Source: UBA5078 sp964538025 (GTDB taxonomy: Bacteria > Pseudomonadota > Gammaproteobacteria > Pseudomonadales > Pseudohongiellaceae). Taken from it: 64,000 bases of DNA. Where the stretch lies: assembly GCA_964538025.1 (NCBI GenBank), contig CAZICZ010000009.1, positions 90,482 to 154,481 of the forward strand, written 5' to 3'. Both the position numbers and the translations under genes were made by a program. Positions 43,360 to 51,691 of this stretch are shown here, piece by piece. Under the pieces are notes generated by a model that saw nothing but the letters and a program-made list of their open reading frames with translations, was not told the origin of the DNA and ran no database searches. Numbering within the stretch: position 1 is the first letter of the stretch; each line of letters opens with the position of its first letter.

Positions 43360-44463
43360 GTGAACTTCAATCTGTTACACAAACGATTACTGGACAATCT
43401 CAGTACCGGGGTCATTGTCTTTGATGAGCACATTCGCCTCATCTACATCAATCTCGCTGCCGAGAGCCTTCTGGCCATCAGCGGGCGCCAGATATACCAG
43501 GCATGGATTGGCGAGATTTTTCAGGACGCAGATCAGGACATCGCCGAGATTTCCAACGCGCAGAACAGTCACCACAGTTTCACCAAGCGACGCGCGGAAC
43601 TCCATCTGCCGCAGGGCCGGACCATCGTGGTGGATTACACCATCACACCGCTGATCGATCTGGAAGAGGCGCACATCCTGATGGAACTGCAGGCCTTGAA
43701 CTATTCGGAACGCATCAGCAAGGAAGAAGCGCTGGTGTCCACGCATGAGACGACCCGCGAACTCGTTCGGGGACTGGCCCACGAGATCAAGAATCCTCTA
43801 GGAGGCATTCGGGGAGCCGCCCAGCTTCTGGCACGAGAGCTGCCGGACAGCGATTTGACCGACTACACCAATGTCATCATCGAGGAGGCCGATCGCCTGC
43901 ACAAACTGGTCGACCGGTTGGTCGGGTCGAAGAAATTGCCCGAGCTTAAACCGATCAATATTCATGAGGTGCTGGAGCGGGTACGAAACCTGATTGAGGC
44001 CGAGGTACAGGACAAGGATATTCGCATCGAGCGCAATTATGACCCCAGCATTCCTGAGGTTATGGCGGACTCTGAGCAGCTGATCCAGGCCGTTCTCAAC
44101 ATTGTACGAAACGCCATGCAGGCGTTGGAAAGCCCGAATGTGCGCCATAGCTCGGGCAAGATCGAGCTCACGACCCGCGTCTTGCGCAATGTCACGATCG
44201 GGCCCGTCTTTCACCGCCTGGCCGCGCGCGTGGAAGTGATTGATAACGGACCTGGCATTCCGGAGGAGCTCATAGGCAGTATTTTCTACCCCATGATCAG
44301 CGGACGGGCAGAGGGAACAGGGCTAGGCCTCTCAATCGCCCATTCGATCATCAATCAGCACAAGGGGATGATCGAGTGCAGCAGTAAACCGGGATATACA
44401 CGCTTTGCCATTTACATTCCGGTCGCAGATAAACGCAGAATCAGTCACAAAAAGTCGGACTAA
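43360..44463 (+). CDS. ntrB: nitrogen regulation sensor kinase NtrB
   Basis: 367 residues, no membrane segment. N-terminal PAS domain (about 10-110) followed by the DHp helix with the phospho-His in RGLAHEIKNPLGGIRG. The C-terminal ATPase has N box NIVRNAMQAL, G1 VIDNGPGIP and G2 GTGLGLSIAH. It phosphorylates NtrC and is controlled by PII. It starts about 270 bases after glnA with its own control elements. Confidence 0.97.
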   Translation: MNFNLLHKRLLDNLSTGVIVFDEHIRLIYINLAAESLLAISGRQIYQAWIGEIFQDADQDIAEISNAQNSHHSFTKRRAELHLPQGRTIVVDYTITPLIDLEEAHILMELQALNYSERISKEEALVSTHETTRELVRGLAHEIKNPLGGIRGAAQLLARELPDSDLTDYTNVIIEEADRLHKLVDRLVGSKKLPELKPINIHEVLERVRNLIEAEVQDKDIRIERNYDPSIPEVMADSEQLIQAVLNIVRNAMQALESPNVRHSSGKIELTTRVLRNVTIGPVFHRLAARVEVIDNGPGIPEELIGSIFYPMISGRAEGTGLGLSIAHSIINQHKGMIECSSKPGYTRFAIYIPVADKRRISHKKSD

Positions 44464-44522
44464 GGTGGTCAGGTTCTTCACTCTCTTTGCCTGACCATTC
44501 ATTCAATACAGGGTCATAGTCT

Positions 44523-45938
44523 ATGAACAAACACAATTCGGTCTGGGTACTCGACGACGACAAGTCGATTCGTTGGGTACTGGAAAAATCACTCACACGA
44601 ACGGGGCTGTCCACGCTCTGCTTCGAAAATGGTGAAGACCTTCTCCATCGGCTGGAAAAAGAGCGACCGGACGCGATTATCAGTGATATCCGGATGCCCG
44701 GCATCAATGGGCTCGACCTCCTTTCCACCGTCCATGACCAGTATCCTCAATTGCCTGTGATCATCATGACGGCGCATTCCGATCTGGACAGCGCCGTGTC
44801 CTCTTACAGCCGCGGCGCGTTTGAGTACCTGCCCAAACCTTTCGATATCGATGAAGCTGTGGCGATGACGGTGCGGGCGCTCGAGCATGCGCGGGAAAAG
44901 AACGTGGATATTCCTCCGCCCTCCATCGACAGCCCGAAGGACATCATCGGGGAAGCGCCTGCGATGCAGGAGGTGTTCCGCGCCATCGGACGCCTCTCGC
45001 AGTCGAACATCACCGTTCTGATCAACGGGGAATCGGGCACCGGGAAGGAGCTTGTCGCGCATGCGCTGCACCGGCACAGCCCGCGCAAAAAGAACCAGTT
45101 CATCGCGCTGAACGTTGCAGCCATTCCAAAGGACCTGATTGAGTCCGAACTCTTCGGCCACGAGAAAGGCGCGTTCACCGGCGCCACCGCACAACGCACC
45201 GGGCGCTTCGAACAGGCCAATGGCGGCACGCTGTTCCTTGACGAGATCGGCGACATGCCCGCGGACACCCAGACGCGGCTCCTGCGCGTGCTCAGCGATG
45301 GCGAGTTCTACCGCGTGGGGGGACATACCCCCATCAAGGTGGATGTGCGCATCATTGCTGCGACCCATCAGAATCTGGAAGCACTGGTCAGCAAACATCT
45401 GTTCCGGGAAGACCTGTTTCATCGACTGAACGTCATTCGCATCCATATTCCACGCCTGCGGGACCGCCGCGAGGATATTCCGCGATTGGCGAAGCATTTT
45501 CTGGCCAAGGCCGCGGAAGAGCTGGAAACGGAACCCAAGGTATTTCGGCCGGAAACGGAAAAATACCTCACCGGTCTCAGTTGGCCGGGCAACGTGCGTC
45601 AGCTGGAAAACTTCTGTCGCTGGATCACCGTCATGGCCTCCAGTCGCGAGGTGCACATCGATGACCTACCACCGGAACTGCTGGAAGCGCAGGCACAGGT
45701 GAGCAGTGCAGGCAGCTGGTCACAGTTGCTGTACAACTGGGCAGACCAGGAATTGAATCTGGGACACAAGGAAATTCTGAATCAGGCGACGCCCGTGTTT
45801 GAGCGCACCATGATTGAAGTGGCCCTGAAACACACAGCGGGGCGTCGACGAGATGCGGCGTTGCTGTTGGGATGGGGTCGAAATACGCTGACGCGCAAGA
45901 TCAAGGAACTGGAAATCGACAACGAAGACGATTCCTGA
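44523..45938 (+). CDS. ntrC: nitrogen regulation response regulator NtrC
   Basis: 471 residues. Receiver domain with the phospho-Asp in IISDIRMPG (about residue 57). Sigma-54 AAA+ domain with Walker A GESGTGKE, the sigma-54-contacting GAFTGA loop and Walker B TLFLDEIGDMP. C-terminal FIS-type helix-turn-helix (AALLLGWGRNTLTRKIKEL). It drives glnA and its own operon via the palindromes above. The 59-base gap to ntrB has no terminator. Confidence 0.98.
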   Translation: MNKHNSVWVLDDDKSIRWVLEKSLTRTGLSTLCFENGEDLLHRLEKERPDAIISDIRMPGINGLDLLSTVHDQYPQLPVIIMTAHSDLDSAVSSYSRGAFEYLPKPFDIDEAVAMTVRALEHAREKNVDIPPPSIDSPKDIIGEAPAMQEVFRAIGRLSQSNITVLINGESGTGKELVAHALHRHSPRKKNQFIALNVAAIPKDLIESELFGHEKGAFTGATAQRTGRFEQANGGTLFLDEIGDMPADTQTRLLRVLSDGEFYRVGGHTPIKVDVRIIAATHQNLEALVSKHLFREDLFHRLNVIRIHIPRLRDRREDIPRLAKHFLAKAAEELETEPKVFRPETEKYLTGLSWPGNVRQLENFCRWITVMASSREVHIDDLPPELLEAQAQVSSAGSWSQLLYNWADQELNLGHKEILNQATPVFERTMIEVALKHTAGRRRDAALLLGWGRNTLTRKIKELEIDNEDDS

Positions 45939-45957
45939 TCCGCTCTCCCCTTCTTTG

Positions 45958-45984
45958 CGGCGTTCCCGAACACTGGGAGCGCCG
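45958..45984. terminator. hairpin between ntrC and the MshL-MshQ fusion gene
   Basis: 10-bp stem CGGCGTTCCC/GGGAGCGCCG (one G-T pair) with a 7-base loop between the two convergent genes. It has no T run, so it is a weak terminator candidate. Confidence 0.4.
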
Positions 45985-45989
45985 TGCGA

Positions 45990-47048
45990 TCAGGGCGTTG
46001 CCCTGTTGTAGATTTCCTGCCAGTTGATGATGCGGTCATGCTGACGGTATTGACCGAATTCCAGCTGGGCACTGGGGTCTTCGTTGTAGTCATTGTCCTG
46101 ATCATCCCACTCGAATCCGAGGTAGCTCAGTCCTGCCGCACTCAAGTTCAGCGTGATGTTCACGGTGCCGCTGTTGCCTTCCCCGGGCGCTGAGGTCTCC
46201 AGCGGGCTGTCTGTGGGAGAAACCACGTTCTGCAAGCCCTGCGTCTGTCCGTTGAGGAAGGTCACGGTATCGGGCGACGTCAGGACCGTTTCGCCGGGAT
46301 CGAGATCCCCGGTATACGAGCCGCCGACAAAGCTGATATCGGCTACATCCACCACACTGCAATTATCCAGCGTATTGCGCACAAACTGCGTACCGTCGAA
46401 GTACTCCACAAGGAAGGTCAGCGCAAGATCTTCGGTCTCCGGACCGTAGGCATTGTTCACAATCAGCCTGCCGTAACGGAACGCATGTTCCGCAATAAGA
46501 GCATAGGCAGCCGTCCCGGGTTCGGTCGGGAAGACGTCGAGGTCGACGTTGAGCACGCCGAGAGCCGTCAGCACATCCACCCGCGCGGGATCGATAGTCA
46601 CGCCATCATTGTCCACCGGCTTGAAGGCGATCTGCATATCAGGGAAGGGTCCGTCCGGTGCCGCCGACGCCTGGCGCTGGAACACAAGATTGCCCGAGAG
46701 GGCGAGAATGCCGTTGCTCCAGGTGCCCGCGACAAGATTGGCAAAGAATGTTTGAGCGCTTTCTCTGTTGGCGACGATGTTGAATCGCTCCTCAACGGGC
46801 TCCATTACCTCATCAGTCAGGAAAACCGATGGCAAAATGGCGTTGATTTCTTCCTGCGACGGACCGTCGGGCGCCTGCTCAAGCGAACTCACCGCATTGT
46901 CCAGAGCGCCCTGAATCCCGGTCATAACGCTCGACTGCGGCGGCTCGACCTTGCTAGCGCTGCAGGCAGTCAAGAACACCGCCACGCCGACCAGAAGGAT
47001 GCGGTATAGCGCTATTCCTGTCATTGCCTTTGCCTTTTGAATGTACAT
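45990..47048 (-). CDS. chimeric lipoprotein: MshL N-terminus fused to MshQ (DUF6701) C-terminus
   Basis: 352 residues, from ATG 47048 with GGAG upstream. Residues 1-109 look like the start of the MSHA secretin MshL: lipobox FLTAC (Cys29), a helical leader, and ERFNIVANRESAQTFFANLVAGT, its first N-domain. From about residue 110 the sequence is DUF6701/MshQ C-terminal: WSNGILAL, APDGPFPDMQ, FRYGRLIVNNAYGPE, FDGTQFVRNTLDNC, APGEGNSGTVNITL and YNEDPSAQLEFG to a final RIINWQEIY. The junction is near 46715-46735. The gene sits directly after mshK, where mshL belongs. No secretin barrel remains. Read as the scar of an in-frame deletion from mshL into mshQ; function unlikely but not excluded. Confidence 0.75.
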   Translation of the reverse strand: MYIQKAKAMTGIALYRILLVGVAVFLTACSASKVEPPQSSVMTGIQGALDNAVSSLEQAPDGPSQEEINAILPSVFLTDEVMEPVEERFNIVANRESAQTFFANLVAGTWSNGILALSGNLVFQRQASAAPDGPFPDMQIAFKPVDNDGVTIDPARVDVLTALGVLNVDLDVFPTEPGTAAYALIAEHAFRYGRLIVNNAYGPETEDLALTFLVEYFDGTQFVRNTLDNCSVVDVADISFVGGSYTGDLDPGETVLTSPDTVTFLNGQTQGLQNVVSPTDSPLETSAPGEGNSGTVNITLNLSAAGLSYLGFEWDDQDNDYNEDPSAQLEFGQYRQHDRIINWQEIYNRATP

Positions 47049-47116
47049 CCGTTCTCCGCACTCACTTTAGCTGTTCAACGTCGAGGGGACGTGGCACCCG
47101 CCACCGCCCTACGCAC

Positions 47117-47563
47117 TCAGGGGCTTACTGCCCGTGTTTTCACAGAACTGCTATAACTTGTTACGCGCTGTATCTCTCCGTTCACGCGAAGGGATACGCC
47201 CTCACTGTCAATCGCGACCACTTGCGCATCGCCAATACTGTCGCCCGTTCTCACGAGCTGATCGTTCACCATCGCCACAGGTTCCGCACCCCCCGCCCGA
47301 ATAAAGCTCACGGTATAGCCACTGTTGAGCAATTGCGTCGCGCTGCCAAACAAGCCGGCGAAAAACCCTTCTTCCTGTTCTTCATCACTCATGACGAGGG
47401 GGGCGCCTGCCGGTCGCGTCGGATCCTTCAGTTCTTCCCCGTCAAAGAGCTCTGCCCGCGCGAGATTGCCACACAAGGCTGAAAGAAGGCTTAAAAGCAC
47501 CAGTAATCGCCTATAGCTCGGTCTTTTATACTTCCTGAAAGGAGCGGGGCGTTTCCTACACAC
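47117..47563 (-). CDS. mshK: MSHA biogenesis protein MshK
   Basis: 148 residues, starting at GTG 47563 inside the end of mshJ. A basic N-terminus, a hydrophobic signal segment (cleavage near ARA-EL), the family motif DPTRPAG, and a PilP-like beta domain with VSFIRAGGAEPVAMVNDQLVRTGDSIGDA. MshK is the small periplasmic partner of the secretin MshL. The start codon is uncertain. Confidence 0.78.
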   Translation of the reverse strand: MCRKRPAPFRKYKRPSYRRLLVLLSLLSALCGNLARAELFDGEELKDPTRPAGAPLVMSDEEQEEGFFAGLFGSATQLLNSGYTVSFIRAGGAEPVAMVNDQLVRTGDSIGDAQVVAIDSEGVSLRVNGEIQRVTSYSSSVKTRAVSP

Positions 47564-48254
47564 CTATAAATCCCTCTTCTGAACTGAGGGTATGCAACTC
47601 CAGAATGACGCGAGCCTGCGGCCACAGGGTTTGCTCAAACTCAAACCGGTCCCAAAAGAAGCTTTCGTCCATTTCTTCCAGAAACAGCAGGTACCGCAAA
47701 GTGCTGAAATAATCCCCTTGAAACTCCAGGATCAGCCCGTGGCGATACACCTGAAATCCGATGGAGCGCAGCGGTGCTCCCTGTACATCTCCCTCACCTT
47801 CGGTCACTGCTGTGACCGGATTCGTCAGCGCTTCCGGCGGACGGTTCTCGACGCGGATGAGGGTCAATCCTTCCTGGCTGTCGAGCACGCTGGTCAGCAT
47901 TTGTGTCATGCCGTTAGGGGAGACCAGATTGCCAGCCAGCGACTGGATGCCCGACTGAATATTGTCCTGTTCTGCCACAAGCTCTGCCAATCGCTCCCGA
48001 ATAAAGGCATCGGGGTCTTCCACACCGCTTTGCTGTAACTCTGTCGCCCGCGTGGACTGCTCCAGCATGCGCGCCTGTACGGTCGCCAGTTGTCGCTCCA
48101 GGGAAGCGGCCTGTTCCCTGACAGGTTCGTAGTACAGCACACCATAAAAATACAAAGCGGAGCCAAGACCAAGCACGGCCAAAATGACTTTTTCGGCCTG
48201 TGGTCGCATATCAAACCATGCCGAAAATTTGCCAATCGGAGCACTAAGCTTCAA
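47556..48254 (-). CDS. mshJ: MSHA biogenesis protein MshJ (PilO/GspM-like)
   Basis: 232 residues, starting at TTG 48254, which overlaps the TGA of the upstream gene. One membrane helix (about 22-40, KVILAVLGLGSALYFYGVL), a periplasmic coiled coil (SLERQLATVQARMLEQSTRA), and a C-terminal domain (IGFQVYRHGLILEFQGDYFSTLRYLLFLEEM) typical of PilO/MshJ. Part of the inner-membrane alignment complex of the MSHA pilus. Confidence 0.85.
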   Translation of the reverse strand: MKLSAPIGKFSAWFDMRPQAEKVILAVLGLGSALYFYGVLYYEPVREQAASLERQLATVQARMLEQSTRATELQQSGVEDPDAFIRERLAELVAEQDNIQSGIQSLAGNLVSPNGMTQMLTSVLDSQEGLTLIRVENRPPEALTNPVTAVTEGEGDVQGAPLRSIGFQVYRHGLILEFQGDYFSTLRYLLFLEEMDESFFWDRFEFEQTLWPQARVILELHTLSSEEGFIGV

Positions 48255-48868
48255 TTCCTGGTCTCCAGTTCAAACTGATACAACTCCACATTTTCCATCC
48301 CTTCAACAGGCGTGGTATTGATGCGGTTCCCCAAGAATCGGGAAAAATCGCGTTGCCTAAGCGGGCTCCGCCCATTGGACAAACGACCAATAAAGTCCGG
48401 CACCATGGCGCTTTGCTGGGCAATCCCTTTCAGGCGGACGTTCTCTCCCCCGTTGAGCAGGTTGAACTCTGTCAGCCACAAGCCATCGAACGAAGCGCGG
48501 GACAAATCCTTCACGTATTCAGAGAACCCGCTGATATTCCCCAGATTCGTCGTTCGCAGGAAGTCGAGCATTTCGCGCGACTCGGCCAAGCGCTGCTCCC
48601 TGTCCGTCAGCTCTTGGACCAGCGCGGGATCACTGCTCCTGCGCGCCAGGTTTTGCTGCAATTCGTTCGTCACAACAGTCTGCGCTGCCAACTGCTGCTG
48701 AGCGCTTTGCAATTCATCTGTCAGGCGGCGGTTTTGCAGGGTGGAAAAGCCCGCAAGTACCAACATGCCGACGACCAGCACCGTGGCAGTCTGCAGCACC
48801 CCCCTGCCGGTAATGTAATTGCGTGACGGCCTGAATTCCGGCAGATAAAGGTTGATCTGCTGAATCAT
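48251..48868 (-). CDS. PilN-like MSHA inner-membrane protein
   Basis: 205 residues. MIQQINLYLPEFRPSRNYITG resembles the PilN INLLP docking motif. One membrane helix (about 26-44), a coiled coil, and a periplasmic domain (FDGLWLTEFNLLNGGENVRLKGIAQ). In MSHA operons this gene lies between mshI and mshJ and is often called MshI2 or MshN-like. It overlaps mshI and mshJ by 4 bases each. Confidence 0.82.
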   Translation of the reverse strand: MIQQINLYLPEFRPSRNYITGRGVLQTATVLVVGMLVLAGFSTLQNRRLTDELQSAQQQLAAQTVVTNELQQNLARRSSDPALVQELTDREQRLAESREMLDFLRTTNLGNISGFSEYVKDLSRASFDGLWLTEFNLLNGGENVRLKGIAQQSAMVPDFIGRLSNGRSPLRQRDFSRFLGNRINTTPVEGMENVELYQFELETRN

Positions 48869-49818
48869 GACGTCGCTCCCTGAGGTGCGCGCAGCGCTGC
48901 CCCAATCGCCACGGTGCAGCTGTGCTGCACTACCGAATCAATCCCTTCGCCGACCTCAAGCTTTTCAGCATATCCCATGACGCTGACCCTGACCGGCATG
49001 ACTTCGCTAAGACTGGCGGCCATTTCACGAGAGTCCGTTGCGCGGGGGACGAGCACGATCTGAGAGATCGGATTCTGCCCCATCTGGCTTTCGTAGTAGT
49101 CCAGAGAGCGCTGGATTTCGAGCACCAGACGGTCTCGCTGCATTTCCCAGTCCATCGACGCCATCACATCCACATCCAGCGCCGTATTGATCTTGCGGGT
49201 CAGGTAAAGCTGTCCATTCTTGCTGAGGTTGAGCGTGCTACCCGTCTTGCGCAAATCCATCAACGCAAGGCCACGGCTGTCATCCAGAAATTCACGGGAC
49301 ACATTGAGCATTGCCAGCTCTGGCACATCTATCGCTTCCAGTTTCAGATTTGCCTTGTCGACCAGTTCGATCACAGACTCGATGCGGGACTTTGCTGCCG
49401 CGACGGCGTAAAGCATCTTGGTGCGCCCCTGAAAGGCATCGTCCGGCACAGGGAAGATATCGACAACGGCATCTTCCACGGGCATATCCAACAGGTCTTT
49501 AATTTTCCAGCGCACCGCGGAGGCCATTTCGGCAGGCTCCACAGCCGGTGCTTCAATCAGGTAAAGGTTGTAATCCCGAGGCGATAGCACGTAGTTACAC
49601 GCGGCTCCCCCCAAATTCAGCGAATCAACCAAGGCCGTGACCACATCCCGGGGCTGAACACCGACATCCACTTTTTGGCGACTGCATTTTTCAAGAAACG
49701 GGGTGCGCAGTCCGCCCTGCTGTCGACGCGATACCTGTGCAATCAGCACGCGTTCCTCGCTGACACTCAGGCCCACCAGACCGTTGACCTGCTTTTTCTT
49801 GGAGAATAACTTCAGCAC
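48865..49818 (-). CDS. mshI: MSHA biogenesis protein MshI (PilM-like)
   Basis: 317 residues, starting at GTG 49818 with AAGGG upstream. Actin-like fold of the PilM/GspL type: VNGLVGLSVSEERVLIAQV, AMASAVRWKIKDLLDMPVEDAVVDIFPVP and RGLALMDLRKTGSTLNLSKNG. First gene of the MSHA set. The frame is intact, with no sign of decay. Confidence 0.85.
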   Translation of the reverse strand: MLKLFSKKKQVNGLVGLSVSEERVLIAQVSRRQQGGLRTPFLEKCSRQKVDVGVQPRDVVTALVDSLNLGGAACNYVLSPRDYNLYLIEAPAVEPAEMASAVRWKIKDLLDMPVEDAVVDIFPVPDDAFQGRTKMLYAVAAAKSRIESVIELVDKANLKLEAIDVPELAMLNVSREFLDDSRGLALMDLRKTGSTLNLSKNGQLYLTRKINTALDVDVMASMDWEMQRDRLVLEIQRSLDYYESQMGQNPISQIVLVPRATDSREMAASLSEVMPVRVSVMGYAEKLEVGEGIDSVVQHSCTVAIGAALRAPQGATS

Positions 49819-50149
49819 ACTGAACCCTTCACATCGAGTAGACGAACGTTACACACTCTGGTTCGCCAAATTCATAGCGCAATTGGTGTTTAAATATCCA
49901 AGAAAAGCTTATCGAGCACACGATCGCAATCTTAGTAAAAGTTCTTGAATTATAAAGTTTAAGTGCATAAATTCTATATAAAAATGAGAATTACTGGGTA
50001 CATTTGGGGTCAGTTTCTTGCCTAAAGAGTGTACAAAGTCGCTGATTTTTTAAACACCAATCAGGACTTGCGTCATTCAGTCCCGATACTGCCAAAATCC
50101 GCCACCTTTCCCGCCCACCGGCTCCGACCCTTTTCAGGATTTTTGCCGC
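49819..50149. other. AT-rich divergent region between mshI and trmL
   Basis: 331 bases, clearly AT-richer than its surroundings, with no supported gene. It carries a 13-bp inverted repeat pair (listed separately). ATTATA at 49949-49954 reads TATAAT on the minus strand and could be the mshI -10, but no good -35 is seen. Confidence 0.5.
49882..50061. repeat. 13-bp inverted repeat pair flanking the AT-rich segment
   Basis: ATTGGTGTTTAAA at 49882-49894 and its exact reverse complement TTTAAACACCAAT at 50049-50061, 154 bases apart. The matching stops exactly at 13 bases. No target-site duplication was seen, so a transposon origin is not shown. Confidence 0.5.
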
Positions 50150-50614
50150 ATGCTGCATATCGCACTCTTTCAGCCGGAAATTCCGCCTAACACGGGCAAT
50201 GTCATCCGCCTTGTCGCGAACACAGGCACACAGTTACACCTCATTAAACCCTTGGGTTTTTCATTGGACGAAAAGCAGGTCAGACGCGCCGGGCTTGATT
50301 ATCACGAGATTGAGCGCATACAGGTACATGAAAACTGGGAAGATTTCTGCCTGGCGATGGAAGGACACCGATTCTTCGGCCTGAGCACCAAAGGAACACG
50401 CCTTTACAGCGACGTCCGTTTTCAGCCAGGCGATGTATTGCTCTTCGGGCCGGAGACCAAGGGCCTGCCCGCTTGGTTGCGGGAGGAGCTACCACTGGAG
50501 CAGGTGCTTCGTGTGCCCATGCGTGAGGGAAGTCGCAGCATGAACCTTTCCAACACCGTCGCCGTTGTGGTCTTTGAGGCCCTGCGGCAACAGGCATTTC
50601 CGCAACTGAAATAG
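50150..50614 (+). CDS. trmL: tRNA (cytidine/uridine-34 2'-O)-methyltransferase TrmL
   Basis: 154 residues. SPOUT methyltransferase that modifies the wobble base of leucine tRNAs. Motifs are PEIPPNTGNVIRL, the SAM knot LFGPETKGLP and the final SRSMNLSNTVAVVVFEALRQ. It starts MLHIALFQPEIP as in homologues. The stop is followed by a G10 tract and a terminator. Confidence 0.97.
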   Translation: MLHIALFQPEIPPNTGNVIRLVANTGTQLHLIKPLGFSLDEKQVRRAGLDYHEIERIQVHENWEDFCLAMEGHRFFGLSTKGTRLYSDVRFQPGDVLLFGPETKGLPAWLREELPLEQVLRVPMREGSRSMNLSNTVAVVVFEALRQQAFPQLK

Positions 50615-50640
50615 TCAGGGGGGGGGGAGAACAGGAGTAA

Positions 50641-50665
50641 GGGGTCGCACACGCGGTGCGACCCC
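50641..50665. terminator. bidirectional hairpin between trmL and secB
   Basis: Perfect 10-bp stem GGGGTCGCAC/GTGCGACCCC with a 5-base loop, followed by TTGTGTTT on the plus strand. It lies between the convergent ends of trmL and secB. Confidence 0.75.
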
Positions 50666-50671
50666 TTGTGT

Positions 50672-51205
50672 TTACTCTGCTTTTGCTGTCGCTGCCGCTT
50701 CGGCGGCCTGACGCTGCTTGGTCTGCGCGTAGAGCGCGTCGAAGTTGACCGGCTGCAGGTTTACAGGGGGGAAACTGCCTTTCACGATCAGGGAGTCCAC
50801 GGCTTCCCGCGCGTACGGGAACAGGATGTTGGGGCATACAGCAGACAGCACGTGCTCCAGATCCAGTTCGTTCAGACCAACGCAGGTAAAGATCCCTGCC
50901 TGATGAACTTCCGCCAGAAATGCGGCATTTTCTTCCACTTTTGCCTCGACCGTAATGGTCAGGACAACCTCGAAAATACCCTCGGAAATCTGTGCCGCTT
51001 TGCTGCCCAGATTAAAGGTGATCTTGGGTGCCCACTGGCCCTGAAAAACAGCTGGGCTGCGGGGGGATTCAAAGGAAGAGTCCTTCACGTAGATGCGCTG
51101 CAGCGCAAATGCGGGGCCATTGGCATTCGCTTGAGAAGGAGCGGCTCCAGCGTCTGGCGCGGTCGGTTGTGAGGGAGTGTTCTGAGCTTCGTTGTTCTCT
51201 GCCAT
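50672..51205 (-). CDS. secB: protein-export chaperone SecB
   Basis: 177 residues, slightly longer than the E. coli protein, with an Ala/Pro-rich N-terminal and an Ala-rich C-terminal extension. Core motifs are FALQRIYVKDSSFESPRSPAVF, AFLAEVHQAGIFTCVGL and CPNILFPYAREAVDSLIVKGSFPPVNLQPVNFDALY. A homotetramer that keeps precursors unfolded and passes them to SecA. grxC, usually next to secB, is absent. Confidence 0.97.
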   Translation of the reverse strand: MAENNEAQNTPSQPTAPDAGAAPSQANANGPAFALQRIYVKDSSFESPRSPAVFQGQWAPKITFNLGSKAAQISEGIFEVVLTITVEAKVEENAAFLAEVHQAGIFTCVGLNELDLEHVLSAVCPNILFPYAREAVDSLIVKGSFPPVNLQPVNFDALYAQTKQRQAAEAAATAKAE

Positions 51206-51274
51206 GTCTATTCCTGCGTCACTCTAAAGTTATTGTCAAAGGGTCAGTCCAGCGTCCTGCCTGTCGGAGGAGTC

Positions 51275-51691
51275 TTACTTTTGTACCAGAGGAAGGCTTT
51301 CACCCCGCCATTCACTGATACCGCCGCTTAAGCGCATGACCTGGGTGAAGCCAGCGCTTTTCAGAATTTTCACTGCATCTGTGGACTGCTGTCCAAGACG
51401 ACAGGCGACGATCACGGGATTCGACTTGTACTTCTCAAGTTCGGCGACCCGTGCACCGAGCTTGTTCAAGGGAATATGCACTGAATCAGTGATATGCCCC
51501 GCGTCAAATTCTTTCTTTTCGCGAATATCCAGCACGATGGCATTGGCGCGATTGATCTGCATAACTGCTTGCTGGCAACTGAGCGCTTCGCCGGACGTCT
51601 TTGCCCGGTGGAATACCAACGCAATGACCAGCCCGACCCAAAGCGTTGAGAGTAACCAATGATTCCCAACAAATTCAATAAATTGCGCCAT
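51275..51691 (-). CDS. membrane-anchored rhodanese-like protein (YibN type)
   Basis: 138 residues, from ATG 51691. An N-terminal membrane helix (about 11-27) and one rhodanese domain with AIVLDIREKKEFDAGHITDSVHIP and the active-site Cys in VIVACRLGQQS. The same position, between gpmI and secB, is kept in many gammaproteobacteria. A role in sulfur transfer or membrane protein insertion has been proposed for relatives; the substrate is not known. Confidence 0.9.
   Translation of the reverse strand: MAQFIEFVGNHWLLSTLWVGLVIALVFHRAKTSGEALSCQQAVMQINRANAIVLDIREKKEFDAGHITDSVHIPLNKLGARVAELEKYKSNPVIVACRLGQQSTDAVKILKSAGFTQVMRLSGGISEWRGESLPLVQK

Noticed and set aside
49882..50061. Insertion sequence or MITE bounded by the 13-bp repeats
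   Set aside because: No transposase, no target-site duplication and only one copy in the window; kept as a repeat only.
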